A stretch of 64,000 nt of DNA, from contig NZMJ01000012.1 of NCBI GenBank assembly GCA_002692855.1, positions 1-64,000 of the forward strand. Reading direction: 5' to 3'. Below the pieces are notes generated by a model. The model did not search any database. It saw only the letters and a list, made by a program, of their open reading frames with translations, and was not told the DNA's origin. The DNA is from Maricaulis sp. (GTDB lineage Bacteria > Pseudomonadota > Alphaproteobacteria > Caulobacterales > Maricaulaceae). Of this stretch, positions 1 through 8,885 are shown one piece after another (the stretch's first letter is position 1; every line of letters starts with the position of its first letter). The position numbers and the translations under genes are program-made.

Positions 1-8
1 GGGGCTAT

Positions 9-57
9 CCCCCTCCGTCAGCTTCGCTGCCACCTCCCCCGTAAACGGGGGAGGAAA
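9..57. repeat. GC-rich palindromic repeat (REP-like), copy 1
   Basis: A perfect 10-bp inverted repeat lies at 33-42 and 45-54 (CCTCCCCCGT / ACGGGGGAGG, AA loop), preceded by a C-rich arm containing a GCTTCGCTGC-type segment. The same core recurs at 1318-1339, 1364-1385 (GC variant) and 45236-45257, always in intergenic or gene-edge DNA. It is probably a dispersed REP-type element. It ends just before the trpB ribosome site (AAAGGA near 57-62). Confidence 0.75.
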
Positions 58-72
58 AAGGACTTCCGACCG

Positions 73-1287
73 ATGACCGCACGTCCCAACGCCTTCTCGC
101 ACTGGCCTGACGCCAAGGGGCTGTTCGGCGCCTATGGCGGACGTTTCGTCGCGGAAACGCTGATGCCGAACATATTGCGGCTTGAACAGGCCTATGAAGC
201 GGCCAAGGTCGACCCCGCATTCACCGCAGAGCTCGAGGAATTCGCACGCGATTTTGTCGGCCGCCCCAGCCCTCTCTATTTCGCTGAGCGGCTGACGGAA
301 GCATTCGGCGGCGCGGATATCTGGTTCAAGCGCGACGAGCTCAATCACACCGGCGCGCACAAGATCAATAACTGCCTGGGCCAGGTATTGCTTGCCAAGC
401 GCATGGGCGCGACCCGCATCATCGCGGAAACCGGCGCCGGTCAGCACGGCGTTGCGACCGCCACCGTCGCGGCGCGCTTCGGCCTGCCCTGCATCGTCTA
501 TATGGGCGCGACCGACATCGAACGGCAAAAGCCGAACGTCTTCCGCATGAAGCTCCTGGGCGCAGAAGTCGTGCCCGTCACCTCCGGCACCGGCACGCTG
601 AAGGACGCGATGAACGAGGCGCTGCGTGACTGGGTGACGCATGTGAAGGACACCTTCTACGTCATTGGCACGGTCGCCGGTCCGCACCCCTATCCGGCGA
701 TGGTGCGCGACTTCCAGTCCGTGATCGGGATCGAGGCGCGCGCGCAGATGCTGGACCGGATCGGGAAACTGCCCGACGCAGCGGTCGCCTGCATCGGCGG
801 CGGATCGAACGCGATGGGCCTCTTCCACCCCTTCCTCGAGGACGAGAGCGTCCGCCTGATCGGCGTCGAGGCCGCGGGCAAGGGGATCGAGACCGGGCAG
901 CACGCCGCCAGCCTCAATGGCGGCGAGCCGGGCATCCTCCACGGCAACCGGACCTATCTGCTTCAGGATGACGACGGCCAGATCATCGACGCCCACTCCA
1001 TCTCCGCCGGGCTGGACTATCCGGGCATCGGGCCGGAGCACGCCTTCCTGCACGATGCCGGGCGCGCGGAATACGTCTCCGCGACCGACAAAGAGGCGCT
1101 GGAGATGTTCCAGCTCTGCGCCAAGCTCGAAGGCATCATCCCGGCGCTCGAACCTGCCCATGCACTGGCGCGGGTCCGCGACCTCGCGGGCGAACTGGGG
1201 CAGGGCAAGACGATCCTGATGAATATGTGCGGCCGCGGCGACAAGGACGTCTTCGCGGTGGCGGAACATCTGGGGGTGAGCCTGTGA
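73..1287 (+). CDS. trpB: Tryptophan synthase beta chain
   Basis: TrpB condenses indole with L-serine to give L-tryptophan using pyridoxal phosphate, as half of the cytoplasmic alpha2-beta2 complex. The 404-residue product has normal length. The PLP lysine lies in the HTGAHKINN motif (about Lys97), and the phosphate-binding GGGSNAMG loop lies near residue 243. The ATG is preceded by AAAGGA about 10 bases upstream. Unusually, trpA is not directly next: a small secreted-protein gene lies between them. All three are on one strand and probably form one transcript with accD and folC. Confidence 0.97.
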   Translation: MTARPNAFSHWPDAKGLFGAYGGRFVAETLMPNILRLEQAYEAAKVDPAFTAELEEFARDFVGRPSPLYFAERLTEAFGGADIWFKRDELNHTGAHKINNCLGQVLLAKRMGATRIIAETGAGQHGVATATVAARFGLPCIVYMGATDIERQKPNVFRMKLLGAEVVPVTSGTGTLKDAMNEALRDWVTHVKDTFYVIGTVAGPHPYPAMVRDFQSVIGIEARAQMLDRIGKLPDAAVACIGGGSNAMGLFHPFLEDESVRLIGVEAAGKGIETGQHAASLNGGEPGILHGNRTYLLQDDDGQIIDAHSISAGLDYPGIGPEHAFLHDAGRAEYVSATDKEALEMFQLCAKLEGIIPALEPAHALARVRDLAGELGQGKTILMNMCGRGDKDVFAVAEHLGVSL

Positions 1288-1289
1288 GG

Positions 1290-1408
1290 CCCCCCCCCTC
1301 CACCGCTTCGCGGTCCCCCTCCCCCGTAAACGGGGGAGGAAAACCGGTGGCACTTCTCTCTTTCCTCCCCCGCCTGCGGGGGAGGTGGTCCGAAGGACCG
1401 GAGGGGGG
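1290..1408. repeat. Inverted pair of GC-rich palindromic repeats
   Basis: Two repeat copies face each other. The first has a 10-bp stem at 1318-1327/1330-1339. The second has a 10-bp stem at 1364-1373/1376-1385 followed by GGTCC-GAA-GGACC (1387-1399). The flanking arms (GCTTCGCGG in the first, GGTCCGAAGGACC in the second) are in opposite order, as in paired REP elements. The pair fills the space after trpB and extends into the start of the next gene. Confidence 0.75.
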
Positions 1409-1859
1409 ATGGATCGCGGCCGTTATCGCCAGCCTTCTCTTGCTTTTCGCGCCCTCCGCCATCGCTCAGGACACGCTTGAGGACGAGGCGCAGGCGCTGC
1501 TTGAAAGCTGGCTAGGCTTTGAAATTCCGGAACCTTATGGTTTTCGCGCACCCGGCGAAGTGCCGCGTTACGTGCCGTGCATCACATCCGAAGACGCCAC
1601 CTGCGCGGAAGGCGAGACGGGTCGCTGGGAGATTGCTGGATTTATAAACAGACCGGGCGGCCGATCTGATTTCCCACTTGTCGGTATGTTGATCGAGGCG
1701 GGTTGGCGGCCTGTCCGTCCCGCATCAGGCCAGCAGGTCGTTCAATTTTATTGGGTTAATGACGCAGGAACCTGCACACGGTTTTTCAACCTGGACTCGC
1801 GTTGGCGGGATGGCCAAGGCGTAAACCTGCACATCTATCCCTGCGAGACCACCGAATGA
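1347..1859 (+). CDS. Small secreted protein of unknown function between trpB and trpA
   Basis: The frame encodes about 170 residues. A hydrophobic stretch (WIAAVIASLLLLFAPSAIAQ, about residues 22-41) looks like a Sec signal with an AxA-type cleavage site, leaving about 130 mature residues with four Cys. I chose GTG at 1347 because GGGGAGGA lies 6 bases upstream; no in-frame ATG precedes the signal. Both that ribosome site and the first roughly 20 codons lie within the palindromic repeat pair. The stop overlaps the trpA start (ATGA), so translation is probably coupled. The distal half is visibly more AT-rich than trpB or trpA. No family recognised. Confidence 0.6.
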   Translation: MALLSFLPRLRGRWSEGPEGGWIAAVIASLLLLFAPSAIAQDTLEDEAQALLESWLGFEIPEPYGFRAPGEVPRYVPCITSEDATCAEGETGRWEIAGFINRPGGRSDFPLVGMLIEAGWRPVRPASGQQVVQFYWVNDAGTCTRFFNLDSRWRDGQGVNLHIYPCETTE

Positions 1860-2653
1860 CCTCTCGATTCACCACCACTTTCGCCCGCCTGCGCGCGAAA
1901 AATCGCGCCGGCTTCGTTGCCTATGTCATGGCCGGGGACGGCGACACGGCAGCCCTGCTCGACGCCCTGCCGGGGGCCGGGGCGGACGTGATCGAGCTCG
2001 GCCTGCCCTTCACCGACCCGATGGCCGATGGCGCCGCGATCCAGGAGGCCGGACAGCGTGCGCTGAAGGCCGGGATGACGACAAAAAAAGTGCTGGAGCT
2101 GGCCCGCGCCTTCCGCGCCAGGCACGCCGAGACACCGCTCGTCCTGATGGGCTATGCCAACCCGATCCACCATTATGGCTGGGCGGATTTCGCCAAGGAC
2201 GCAGCGGCGGCTGGCGTTGACGGAATCATCTGCGTCGACCTGCCGCCCGAAGAGGATGCGCCGCTGCGTGAAGCCTTGGCGCAGCACGGCCTGTCGGTGA
2301 TCCGCCTCGCCACGCCGACCACCGATGACGCGCGGCTGAAGACCGTCGCGCAAGGGTCGGGCGGCTTTGTCTATTACGTCTCCACCACCGGCGTGACCGG
2401 GGCAGGCATAGGGGCGGCAACAGACGTCAGTGCCGCCGTGGCGCGCGTGCGCAAGGCCACCGGGCTTCCGGTCGTGGTCGGCTTCGGCGTGCGCACTGAA
2501 GATGCAGCGGCCGAAATCGCCGCCAATTCGGACGCGGTCGTGGTCGGCTCGGCAATTGTCAGCGCCAACCATGACGGCGGCACCGAAGGTGCTATAGACT
2601 TGGCCAAACGCCTGTCGGCCGCCGTGCGCGGTGCAAAGCGGGACGCTTCATGA
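1856..2653 (+). CDS. trpA: Tryptophan synthase alpha chain
   Basis: TrpA cleaves indole-3-glycerol phosphate to indole and glyceraldehyde 3-phosphate and channels indole to TrpB. The 265-residue TIM barrel is of normal size. The catalytic pair is recognisable as Glu47 in VIELGLPF and Asp58 in DPMADG, and the phosphate-binding VVGSAIV segment lies near the C-terminus. ATG 1856 overlaps the upstream stop by four bases and has no strong ribosome site of its own, so it probably depends on coupling. Its own stop overlaps the accD start in the same way. Confidence 0.96.
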   Translation: MTSRFTTTFARLRAKNRAGFVAYVMAGDGDTAALLDALPGAGADVIELGLPFTDPMADGAAIQEAGQRALKAGMTTKKVLELARAFRARHAETPLVLMGYANPIHHYGWADFAKDAAAAGVDGIICVDLPPEEDAPLREALAQHGLSVIRLATPTTDDARLKTVAQGSGGFVYYVSTTGVTGAGIGAATDVSAAVARVRKATGLPVVVGFGVRTEDAAAEIAANSDAVVVGSAIVSANHDGGTEGAIDLAKRLSAAVRGAKRDAS

Positions 2654-3555
2654 GCTGGCTTGAAAAACTGACGCCTCCCGGCGTCCAGAAAATCTTCTCC
2701 AAGCGGGACACGCCGGAAAATCTCTGGGTGAAATGCCCCGTGTCCGGCGAGATGGTCTTCCACAAGGATCTCGAGGCCGGGTATTACGTGACCCCGGCGG
2801 GCCATCACATGCGGATCGGCCCCGACTTGCGCTTCAAATTCACCTTCGATGGTGACTGGCGCGAGATCGAGATTCCCGGCGTCCCGAGAGACCCGCTGAA
2901 ATTCAAGGACGACAAGCCCTACACCTCGCGCCTGACCGCCGCGCGCAAGAAAACCGGCCGCGATGATGCGATGGCCATCGGTGTCGGTGCGATTGGCGGC
3001 GTGGAAACAACCGTCCTGGTCCAGGATTTCGCCTTCATGGGCGGATCGCTGGGCATGGCGGCGGGCGAAGGCTTCATCAAGGCCGCCCACACCGCTATCG
3101 AACATCGTACGCCCCTGGTCGTCTTCACCGCTGCGGGCGGCGCGCGCATGCAGGAAGGCTGCCTGTCGCTGATGCAGATGCCGCGCACCACGCTGGCCAT
3201 CGAGGAAGTGCGCGAGGCGGGCCTGCCTTACATCGTCGTTCTGACCGACCCGACCACCGGCGGCGTGACGGCCAGCTATGCCATGCTGGGCGATGTCCAC
3301 ATCGCCGAGCCGGGGGCGCTGATCGGCTTTGCCGGTCCGCGTGTGATCGAGCAGACGATCCGCGAAAAGCTTCCCCCCGGTTTCCAGCGGGCCGAATACC
3401 TGCTGGACAAGGGCATGGTCGACAAGGTCGTCCACCGCAGCGATCTGCGCGGCGTGCTGTCGCGCATCCTGCGCACGCTGATGAAACGGTCGGGGCCGAA
3501 TCCGGCCGCGACCAGTGACAGCCGCGCCCTGACCGTGCCCGACGCCGAAAGCTGA
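2650..3555 (+). CDS. accD: Acetyl-CoA carboxylase carboxyltransferase subunit beta
   Basis: AccD with AccA transfers carboxyl from carboxybiotin to acetyl-CoA, forming malonyl-CoA for fatty acid synthesis. The 301-residue protein shows the crotonase-like carboxyltransferase fold with GGARMQEG and [17 protein letters not shown] motifs. The N-terminal zinc ribbon of E. coli AccD (four Cys) is degenerate: only the first Cys (in [10 protein letters not shown]) remains, the other positions being Ser, Thr and Gly. This seems common in alphaproteobacteria. The start overlaps the trpA stop (ATGA), the usual trpA-accD-folC order. Confidence 0.96.
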   Translation: MSWLEKLTPPGVQKIFSKRDTPENLWVKCPVSGEMVFHKDLEAGYYVTPAGHHMRIGPDLRFKFTFDGDWREIEIPGVPRDPLKFKDDKPYTSRLTAARKKTGRDDAMAIGVGAIGGVETTVLVQDFAFMGGSLGMAAGEGFIKAAHTAIEHRTPLVVFTAAGGARMQEGCLSLMQMPRTTLAIEEVREAGLPYIVVLTDPTTGGVTASYAMLGDVHIAEPGALIGFAGPRVIEQTIREKLPPGFQRAEYLLDKGMVDKVVHRSDLRGVLSRILRTLMKRSGPNPAATSDSRALTVPDAES

Positions 3556-3560
3556 CCGAC

Positions 3561-4880
3561 ATGACGGCCGAGACCACCGGCGACGTGCTCAAACGCCTCG
3601 CCGGGCTGCATCCGCGCAGCATCGACCTGTCACTGTCGCGGATCGAGCGCCTGCTGGAGGCGCTTGGCCGTCCGCAGGACCGCCTGCCGCGCGTCGTCCA
3701 TGTGGCAGGAACCAATGGCAAGGGATCCGTCTGCGCCTTCCTGAAGGCGATGTGCGAATCCGCCGGTGAGCGCGTCCACCTCTACACCTCGCCGCACCTG
3801 GTGCGTTTCAACGAGCGGATCGAGCTGGGCGGCCAGCCTGTCGACGATGAACGCCTGTTCGATGCCCTTGTGCGCATCGAGAAAGCCAATCAGGGCCTGC
3901 CGCTGACTTTCTTTGAGGCCACGACCGCCGCAGCCATCCTCCTGATGGCCGAAGATCCCGCCGACCGGGTCATCCTTGAAGTCGGGCTGGGCGGGAAATG
4001 GGATGCGACGAATGTCATCGCCCACCCAGATCTGACCATCATCACCCCGGTCAGCCTCGACCATCAGGACTATCTCGGCGATTCCCTGTCCGGCATCGCA
4101 AAAGAGAAGGCCGGCATCCTGAAGACCGGCAGTCCCGCCATCATCGGCCCGCAGGATGACGAGGCGATGCGGGCGATTCAGCACGCCATCCTGTCGCTCG
4201 ACATTTCAGACACCCAGCATGATCGCGACTGGCGCTGTTGGGGCGAGCAGGGCCGCATGGTCTATGAGGAAGACAGCCTCGTCTGGGATCTGCCCATGCC
4301 CGGCCTGCCTGGCGCGCACCAGATTGACAATGCCGGGATCGCCATCGCCGCCGCCCGCCAGATCGGCCTGTCCGAGGAAGCGGTGCGCCGGGGTGTCACC
4401 CATGTCCGCTGGCCCGCGCGGTTGCAGCGCCTGACCAAGGGGCCGCTGGCCGAGATGGCCGAGGGGGCGGGCGCCGAATTGTGGCTCGATGGCGGGCACA
4501 ACCCCGCCGCCGGGGCCATGCTCGCCCGGGCCATGGCTGATCTCGAGGCCCGCAACCCCAAGCCCCTGGTGCTGGTGTGCGGGTTCTCGGTCTCGAAGGA
4601 TGCGAGCGGGTATCTGCAGCACTTTTCCGGCCTCGCGCGCGAAGCGGTCGCCGTCCAGTTTCACAGCGGCCGCGAGCCGGCCCGGACGGTCGAGGATCTG
4701 CGCGCCGTGATCCGCTCCTGCGGCATCAATTCGGCGACCGCGCCATCGCTGGCCGGGGCCATCGGTACGGCCCTGAAAGTCCGCCCGGCACCGCGCATCC
4801 TGGTGTGCGGTTCGCTTTACCTGGCGGGCGAGGCGCTCGCCCTTTCGGACGGCACCACGCCCCAGCCTACGCCGGGCTAG
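3561..4880 (+). CDS. folC: Bifunctional dihydrofolate synthase / folylpolyglutamate synthase
   Basis: FolC adds L-glutamate to dihydropteroate and then to tetrahydrofolate in an ATP-dependent Mur-ligase-type reaction. The 439-residue product has the P-loop AGTNGKGSVCAF near residues 50-61, the SLDHQDYLG segment, and a C-terminal Mur ligase domain with DGGHNPAA. It begins 5 bases after accD, so it is the last gene of the trp/acc/fol transcript. A hairpin follows the stop at 4898-4922. Confidence 0.96.
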   Translation: MTAETTGDVLKRLAGLHPRSIDLSLSRIERLLEALGRPQDRLPRVVHVAGTNGKGSVCAFLKAMCESAGERVHLYTSPHLVRFNERIELGGQPVDDERLFDALVRIEKANQGLPLTFFEATTAAAILLMAEDPADRVILEVGLGGKWDATNVIAHPDLTIITPVSLDHQDYLGDSLSGIAKEKAGILKTGSPAIIGPQDDEAMRAIQHAILSLDISDTQHDRDWRCWGEQGRMVYEEDSLVWDLPMPGLPGAHQIDNAGIAIAAARQIGLSEEAVRRGVTHVRWPARLQRLTKGPLAEMAEGAGAELWLDGGHNPAAGAMLARAMADLEARNPKPLVLVCGFSVSKDASGYLQHFSGLAREAVAVQFHSGREPARTVEDLRAVIRSCGINSATAPSLAGAIGTALKVRPAPRILVCGSLYLAGEALALSDGTTPQPTPG

Positions 4881-4890
4881 AAGACCCCAA

Positions 4891-4922
4891 AGGAAAAGGG
4901 CGCGAACCTGCGGTCCGCGCCC
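4891..4922 (-). terminator. Rho-independent terminator of trxA
   Basis: A perfect 7-bp stem GGGCGCG (4898-4904) / CGCGCCC (4916-4922) is followed on the minus strand by TTTTCCT. It lies between the convergent folC and trxA stops and best fits termination of trxA. It may also slow plus-strand transcripts from folC. Confidence 0.65.
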
Positions 4923-4949
4923 CATCCCGATTGTGTCAGGCAGAGAGGA

Positions 4950-5285
4950 TCAGGCCGCCGCGCTCGACAGCGTTTCCTTGACCCATTCCTCGATCTTGCC
5001 CTTGGCCATCGCGCCCATCTTCGTCGACACGACCTGACCACCCTTGAAGATCATCAGCGTCGGAATGCCGCGCACGCCGTACTTGGCGGGGGTCTGGGGG
5101 TTGTCGTCGATATTCACCTTCGCGACGGTGATCTCGGAAGCCATTTCGCTGGCGATCTCGTCGAGGGCCGGGGCGATTTGCTTGCAGGGTCCGCACCACT
5201 CGGCCCAGAAATCCACCAGGACAGCGCCCTGGGCATTCAGGACGTCGGATTCGAACGCATCATCGCTGACGGCTTTGGTCGCCAT
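4950..5285 (-). CDS. trxA: Thioredoxin
   Basis: A small cytoplasmic dithiol oxidoreductase of 111 residues. The active site WCGPC is at Cys31/Cys34, and the cis-Pro loop is [12 protein letters not shown] 5285 is preceded by GGAG at good spacing; a longer frame upstream lacks thioredoxin homology. It lies downstream of addA, a common arrangement in this group, with its own terminator behind it. The standard length and intact motif make the assignment firm. Confidence 0.96.
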   Translation of the reverse strand: MATKAVSDDAFESDVLNAQGAVLVDFWAEWCGPCKQIAPALDEIASEMASEITVAKVNIDDNPQTPAKYGVRGIPTLMIFKGGQVVSTKMGAMAKGKIEEWVKETLSSAAA

Positions 5286-5345
5286 GATCGGCTCCTTTAC
5301 TGAGTTCGCATCATTCCCGGCGGACGCCGGAAACCGGACCCTCAC

Positions 5346-8300
5346 CTAGGAAGCGGACCCGGAATCGTCAAGCTTTGACGCCTGTGCGGAAAAGCCTTTC
5401 GCAAGCGCAGCATCCAGCGCGGGGCCGGGCAATTCCATGAGGCGCGGCCCGTCCGTCCACAAAAGCGCACACCGCACGATCTTGTCGGGGTGAATGGATT
5501 GCAGCAGCGCCCGGTAGGCGGCCATCTGCATCCAGTAGATCGGCGCCACACCGGACGTGTCGGCCGGCGGCGGGCGATTGGTCTTGTAATCGACGATCAT
5601 GACCTCGCCGGCCGTCACCACCAGCCGGTCAATCTGGCCGTTCAGCGTGACATGCGCGGGCAGCCCCGGGGCGTGCCCGCCCAGCGCCACCTCCGCCCGG
5701 CTTCCCGGACCGAAGAGGGGGGCAAACTCGGGATCCTCCAGCACGCGCAGGGTTTCGGTGCCGATCTCGGCGCGCTCGGCATCTGACAGGTCGGGTTGGC
5801 GCGCCAGGAACCGTTCCGCAGCGGCCTTGCGGCGCTCGGGCGACAGATCGGGCAGGGTTTGCAGCAGTTTGTGAACGAGGTTGCCGCGGCGGAAACGGTG
5901 CGTCTGGCTGCCTGCCAGTGGTGACAGGATGGCCGGGTCGGCCTCGGCTGCCAGCTGGGAAGGTGCCAGAGACCGGCGCCGGCCCGCCTCGTCGCGCGCC
6001 GGTGTTGTCGCCCAGACCGGAATGTCCTGTGCCGCTTCGGTGCGGTCCGGCGCACCCAAGGCAACGGGCGCCGCGCCAAACCGCCTCCCGGGCTCGGTCG
6101 CGCCGGGCACCGGGCTGTCGAACTCGGCCCAGCTGGCATTGCTCCATAGCCGTGTCAGGCGGTGATACCAGCTGCGCTCGTCGATCCGCCCGGGCGCTCT
6201 GCCATGTTTCCATCCGCACACGATCAGGCGCGATTCCGCGCGCGTCAGGCCGACATAGAGCAGCCGCCAGCGTTCTCCCTCCGCCTTGGCCTCCTCGGCC
6301 TCGCGCAAGGCCGATACCAGCGCAGGGTCAGCCTCCTTCTTCACGCCCCAGACCCACCCGGCGGCGTCATGGCGGAACAAGGTGCCCCCCGCGGCGGACT
6401 TTCCCACCTGCGTGGTGTCGGGCAGGAAGACAATCGGTGCCTCGAGACCTTTCGAGGCATGGACCGTCATCACCCGCACCTCGCTGCGTCCGGCCTCCAT
6501 CTCGCGCTTGATGTCGCCATGTTCGCCAGCCATTGCCCCGACAAACCGGGTCAGCGAAGGCGTGTCCTCGCGCTCGAAAGCCAAGGCACGGGCGAGAAAC
6601 TCCTCGACCGCGTCGCGCTGCTCTTCGCCCAGCCGTGCAAAGACCCGGCGCAAACGGGTCTCCCCGGTCAGGGTCACTTCGCCGAGGAAACGGGCGAAGA
6701 CCGAATGCACGCCGGTGGTCCGCGCGCTGTCGAGCACGCGTTTCAGGGCCTCGCGCGCGTCGGCGAAACGCGCATCGTTGCTGTCGCGCAAGACCTGCCA
6801 CAGGGTTGGGCGATCTCCGTGCGCCAGATCGAACAGGGCGTCGTCATCCAGAACGAAGGGTCCGCCATCACTCTGGAAAAAGGGGGATTTCAGCACTTCG
6901 GCCAGAGACAAATCGTCATCGGGATTGAGTGCGAACCGCGCCAGTGACAGCAGGTCCTGCACGGCAATCTGCTCGGTCAGCACCATCCGGTCGGCCCCGG
7001 CCACCGGTACGCCGCGCACTTTCAGCTGCCGGATGACCTCGGTGAAGAAGCCGTCACGCTTGCGTACCAGGATCAGGATGTCCTGCGGTTCCACTGGCCG
7101 CACGCCGCCCGGCGCTCCGCGGCCGGGAACCGCATCACCGTCCTTCAGCATGCGCGCAATCTCTCCGGCGATGATTCCGGCGAGCTGGCGGCGGGGGCTG
7201 CCGGCCCCTTCGGTATCGACCGGCGCATCGAAGGGATTGTCGATCTCGGCCTTGGCGGGAACGTCCACCAGCGGCCAGATCTCGATACAGCCCGGCTTGT
7301 CGAAGGCCGGGGCATGAGACTGGTAGCGGGTGAAGGCCAGCGCGCTGGGGTCGTAAGTGACGGGCTCCGCCGCCATGAATTTCAGCTCCGGCGCCCCGCC
7401 CTCCGGTCCGAAGGCCAGGTCCACCGCTGCCAGAACCAGTCCCGACGAGCGGAAAGAGGCGCTCAGCCCCGGACGATCAAAGCGTTTCCCGGCGTCCGCA
7501 GACCGCGTTTCCAGTCGCTGCCCCCAGGCAATGAAGCCCTTCGGGTCGGCCCCCTGAAACGAATAGATGGACTGTTTCTCGTCGCCGACACAGAAGACGG
7601 TCTCGTCGCTCTCGCGCCCGCCCGCAAAGAACTCGTCCGTCATCGCCTCGATCAGCGCCCATTGTTCGGGCGCGGTGTCCTGCGCTTCATCGACGAGTAT
7701 GTGGCGCACGCCGCCATCCATGCGGTAGCGCACCCAGTCGGCGGCTTCCGAGTTGTGGAGGAGGCGGGCAGCAGAATGCACCAGGTCGGAGAAATCGAGC
7801 TTTCGGGCCCGGGTCAGCGCTGCGCCGTAGGCGGACAGGAATATGTGGGCAATCCGCAGGGCCGCCGCCGTGTCGGCCGCGACCTGCGCTGCGCGCACGC
7901 GGTCACGGGCCTGCGACATGCGCTCTGCTTCCGCGCCGAGCAGATTGGCAATGACGGGGAATTCGCCCGCAAACCCGTTGGTCAGCAGCCGTGCGACCGG
8001 TGTCTTCTCGCCCTTCCCGGTGAAGAAGACGCAGGCATAGGCGCTGAAAGCGGCTTGTGGTGTCGGTGCGTTCAGCGCCTCGTCGATGGCCTCGCCGCGC
8101 TGAATCTCGGTTTTTCCCCCTGTGAGTAATTGATCACGTGCAGACGCGAGCGCGGCATGGGGGGCCGCTTCCCACGCCTGCGCGCGCAGGACGTCAGGGA
8201 CCACGCCCGGCTCGACCTCCAGCGCTTCGTGCAGGCGGACCAGCATCGTCTCGAGGCCCGGGTTTGCAAAGAGATCACCGAGCCGCTGACGGTCGAACAC

Positions 8301-8885
8301 TGCCTCGGACAACACCTGGTCGAGGGCTTCGCTGGACCGGGCCGCAAGGGTTTCAAGCGCCTGGCGGATGGACGGATCGCGGCGGCTCTCGCGCATCACA
8401 ACGGCACGCGCCATCTGGCGGAAGCGCGCCGCATGAGTCTCGTCAACCACGTCGAAACCGGGCGGAATGCCCGCCTCCAGCGGGAACCGGCGCAGCAGGC
8501 TCTCGCAAAAGGCGTGGATGGTCTGGATCTTGAGGCCGCCGGGCGTCTCCAGGGCGCGCGCGAACAGGCGCCGCGCCCGTGTCAGGTCATCGCGCCCCGA
8601 CGTCCCGATCAGCTCGGTCAGCTGCGCCTTCAGCGCCTCATCGCCCAGCACGGACCAATGCCCCAGCCGGTCGAACAGGCGCGTCTTCATCTCGCCCGCC
8701 GCCGCCTTGGTGTAGGTCAGGCACAGGATCGTGTCGGGCGCGACACCGCCCAGGAGCAGGCGCGTCACCCGGTCGACCAGCACGCGGGTCTTGCCCGAGC
8801 CCGCATTGGCCTCAACGAAGATGTTGTAGCCGGGATCGGCAGCCCGGGCCTGCGCGGCCGATGCCTGGCGGATGACGTCATTCAT
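5346..8885 (-). CDS. addA: Double-strand break repair helicase-nuclease AddA
   Basis: AddA is the UvrD-like helicase and nuclease subunit of AddAB, the alphaproteobacterial counterpart of RecBCD. It resects double-strand ends for RecA. The 1179-residue protein opens with the Q-motif region and Walker A EANAGSGKTRVLV, carries VDEAQDTAPEQW (Walker B), and ends in a RecB-family nuclease domain with MIVDYKTNR. The ATG at 8885 shares four bases with the addB stop, so the two are translationally coupled. Confidence 0.96.
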   Translation of the reverse strand: MNDVIRQASAAQARAADPGYNIFVEANAGSGKTRVLVDRVTRLLLGGVAPDTILCLTYTKAAAGEMKTRLFDRLGHWSVLGDEALKAQLTELIGTSGRDDLTRARRLFARALETPGGLKIQTIHAFCESLLRRFPLEAGIPPGFDVVDETHAARFRQMARAVVMRESRRDPSIRQALETLAARSSEALDQVLSEAVFDRQRLGDLFANPGLETMLVRLHEALEVEPGVVPDVLRAQAWEAAPHAALASARDQLLTGGKTEIQRGEAIDEALNAPTPQAAFSAYACVFFTGKGEKTPVARLLTNGFAGEFPVIANLLGAEAERMSQARDRVRAAQVAADTAAALRIAHIFLSAYGAALTRARKLDFSDLVHSAARLLHNSEAADWVRYRMDGGVRHILVDEAQDTAPEQWALIEAMTDEFFAGGRESDETVFCVGDEKQSIYSFQGADPKGFIAWGQRLETRSADAGKRFDRPGLSASFRSSGLVLAAVDLAFGPEGGAPELKFMAAEPVTYDPSALAFTRYQSHAPAFDKPGCIEIWPLVDVPAKAEIDNPFDAPVDTEGAGSPRRQLAGIIAGEIARMLKDGDAVPGRGAPGGVRPVEPQDILILVRKRDGFFTEVIRQLKVRGVPVAGADRMVLTEQIAVQDLLSLARFALNPDDDLSLAEVLKSPFFQSDGGPFVLDDDALFDLAHGDRPTLWQVLRDSNDARFADAREALKRVLDSARTTGVHSVFARFLGEVTLTGETRLRRVFARLGEEQRDAVEEFLARALAFEREDTPSLTRFVGAMAGEHGDIKREMEAGRSEVRVMTVHASKGLEAPIVFLPDTTQVGKSAAGGTLFRHDAAGWVWGVKKEADPALVSALREAEEAKAEGERWRLLYVGLTRAESRLIVCGWKHGRAPGRIDERSWYHRLTRLWSNASWAEFDSPVPGATEPGRRFGAAPVALGAPDRTEAAQDIPVWATTPARDEAGRRRSLAPSQLAAEADPAILSPLAGSQTHRFRRGNLVHKLLQTLPDLSPERRKAAAERFLARQPDLSDAERAEIGTETLRVLEDPEFAPLFGPGSRAEVALGGHAPGLPAHVTLNGQIDRLVVTAGEVMIVDYKTNRPPPADTSGVAPIYWMQMAAYRALLQSIHPDKIVRCALLWTDGPRLMELPGPALDAALAKGFSAQASKLDDSGSAS

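Noticed and set aside
1409-1460. ATG at 1409 as start of the trpB-trpA spacer gene
   Set aside because: It lies in another frame, whose translation has no signal peptide and ends early; the GTG 1347 frame gives the hydrophobic signal core.
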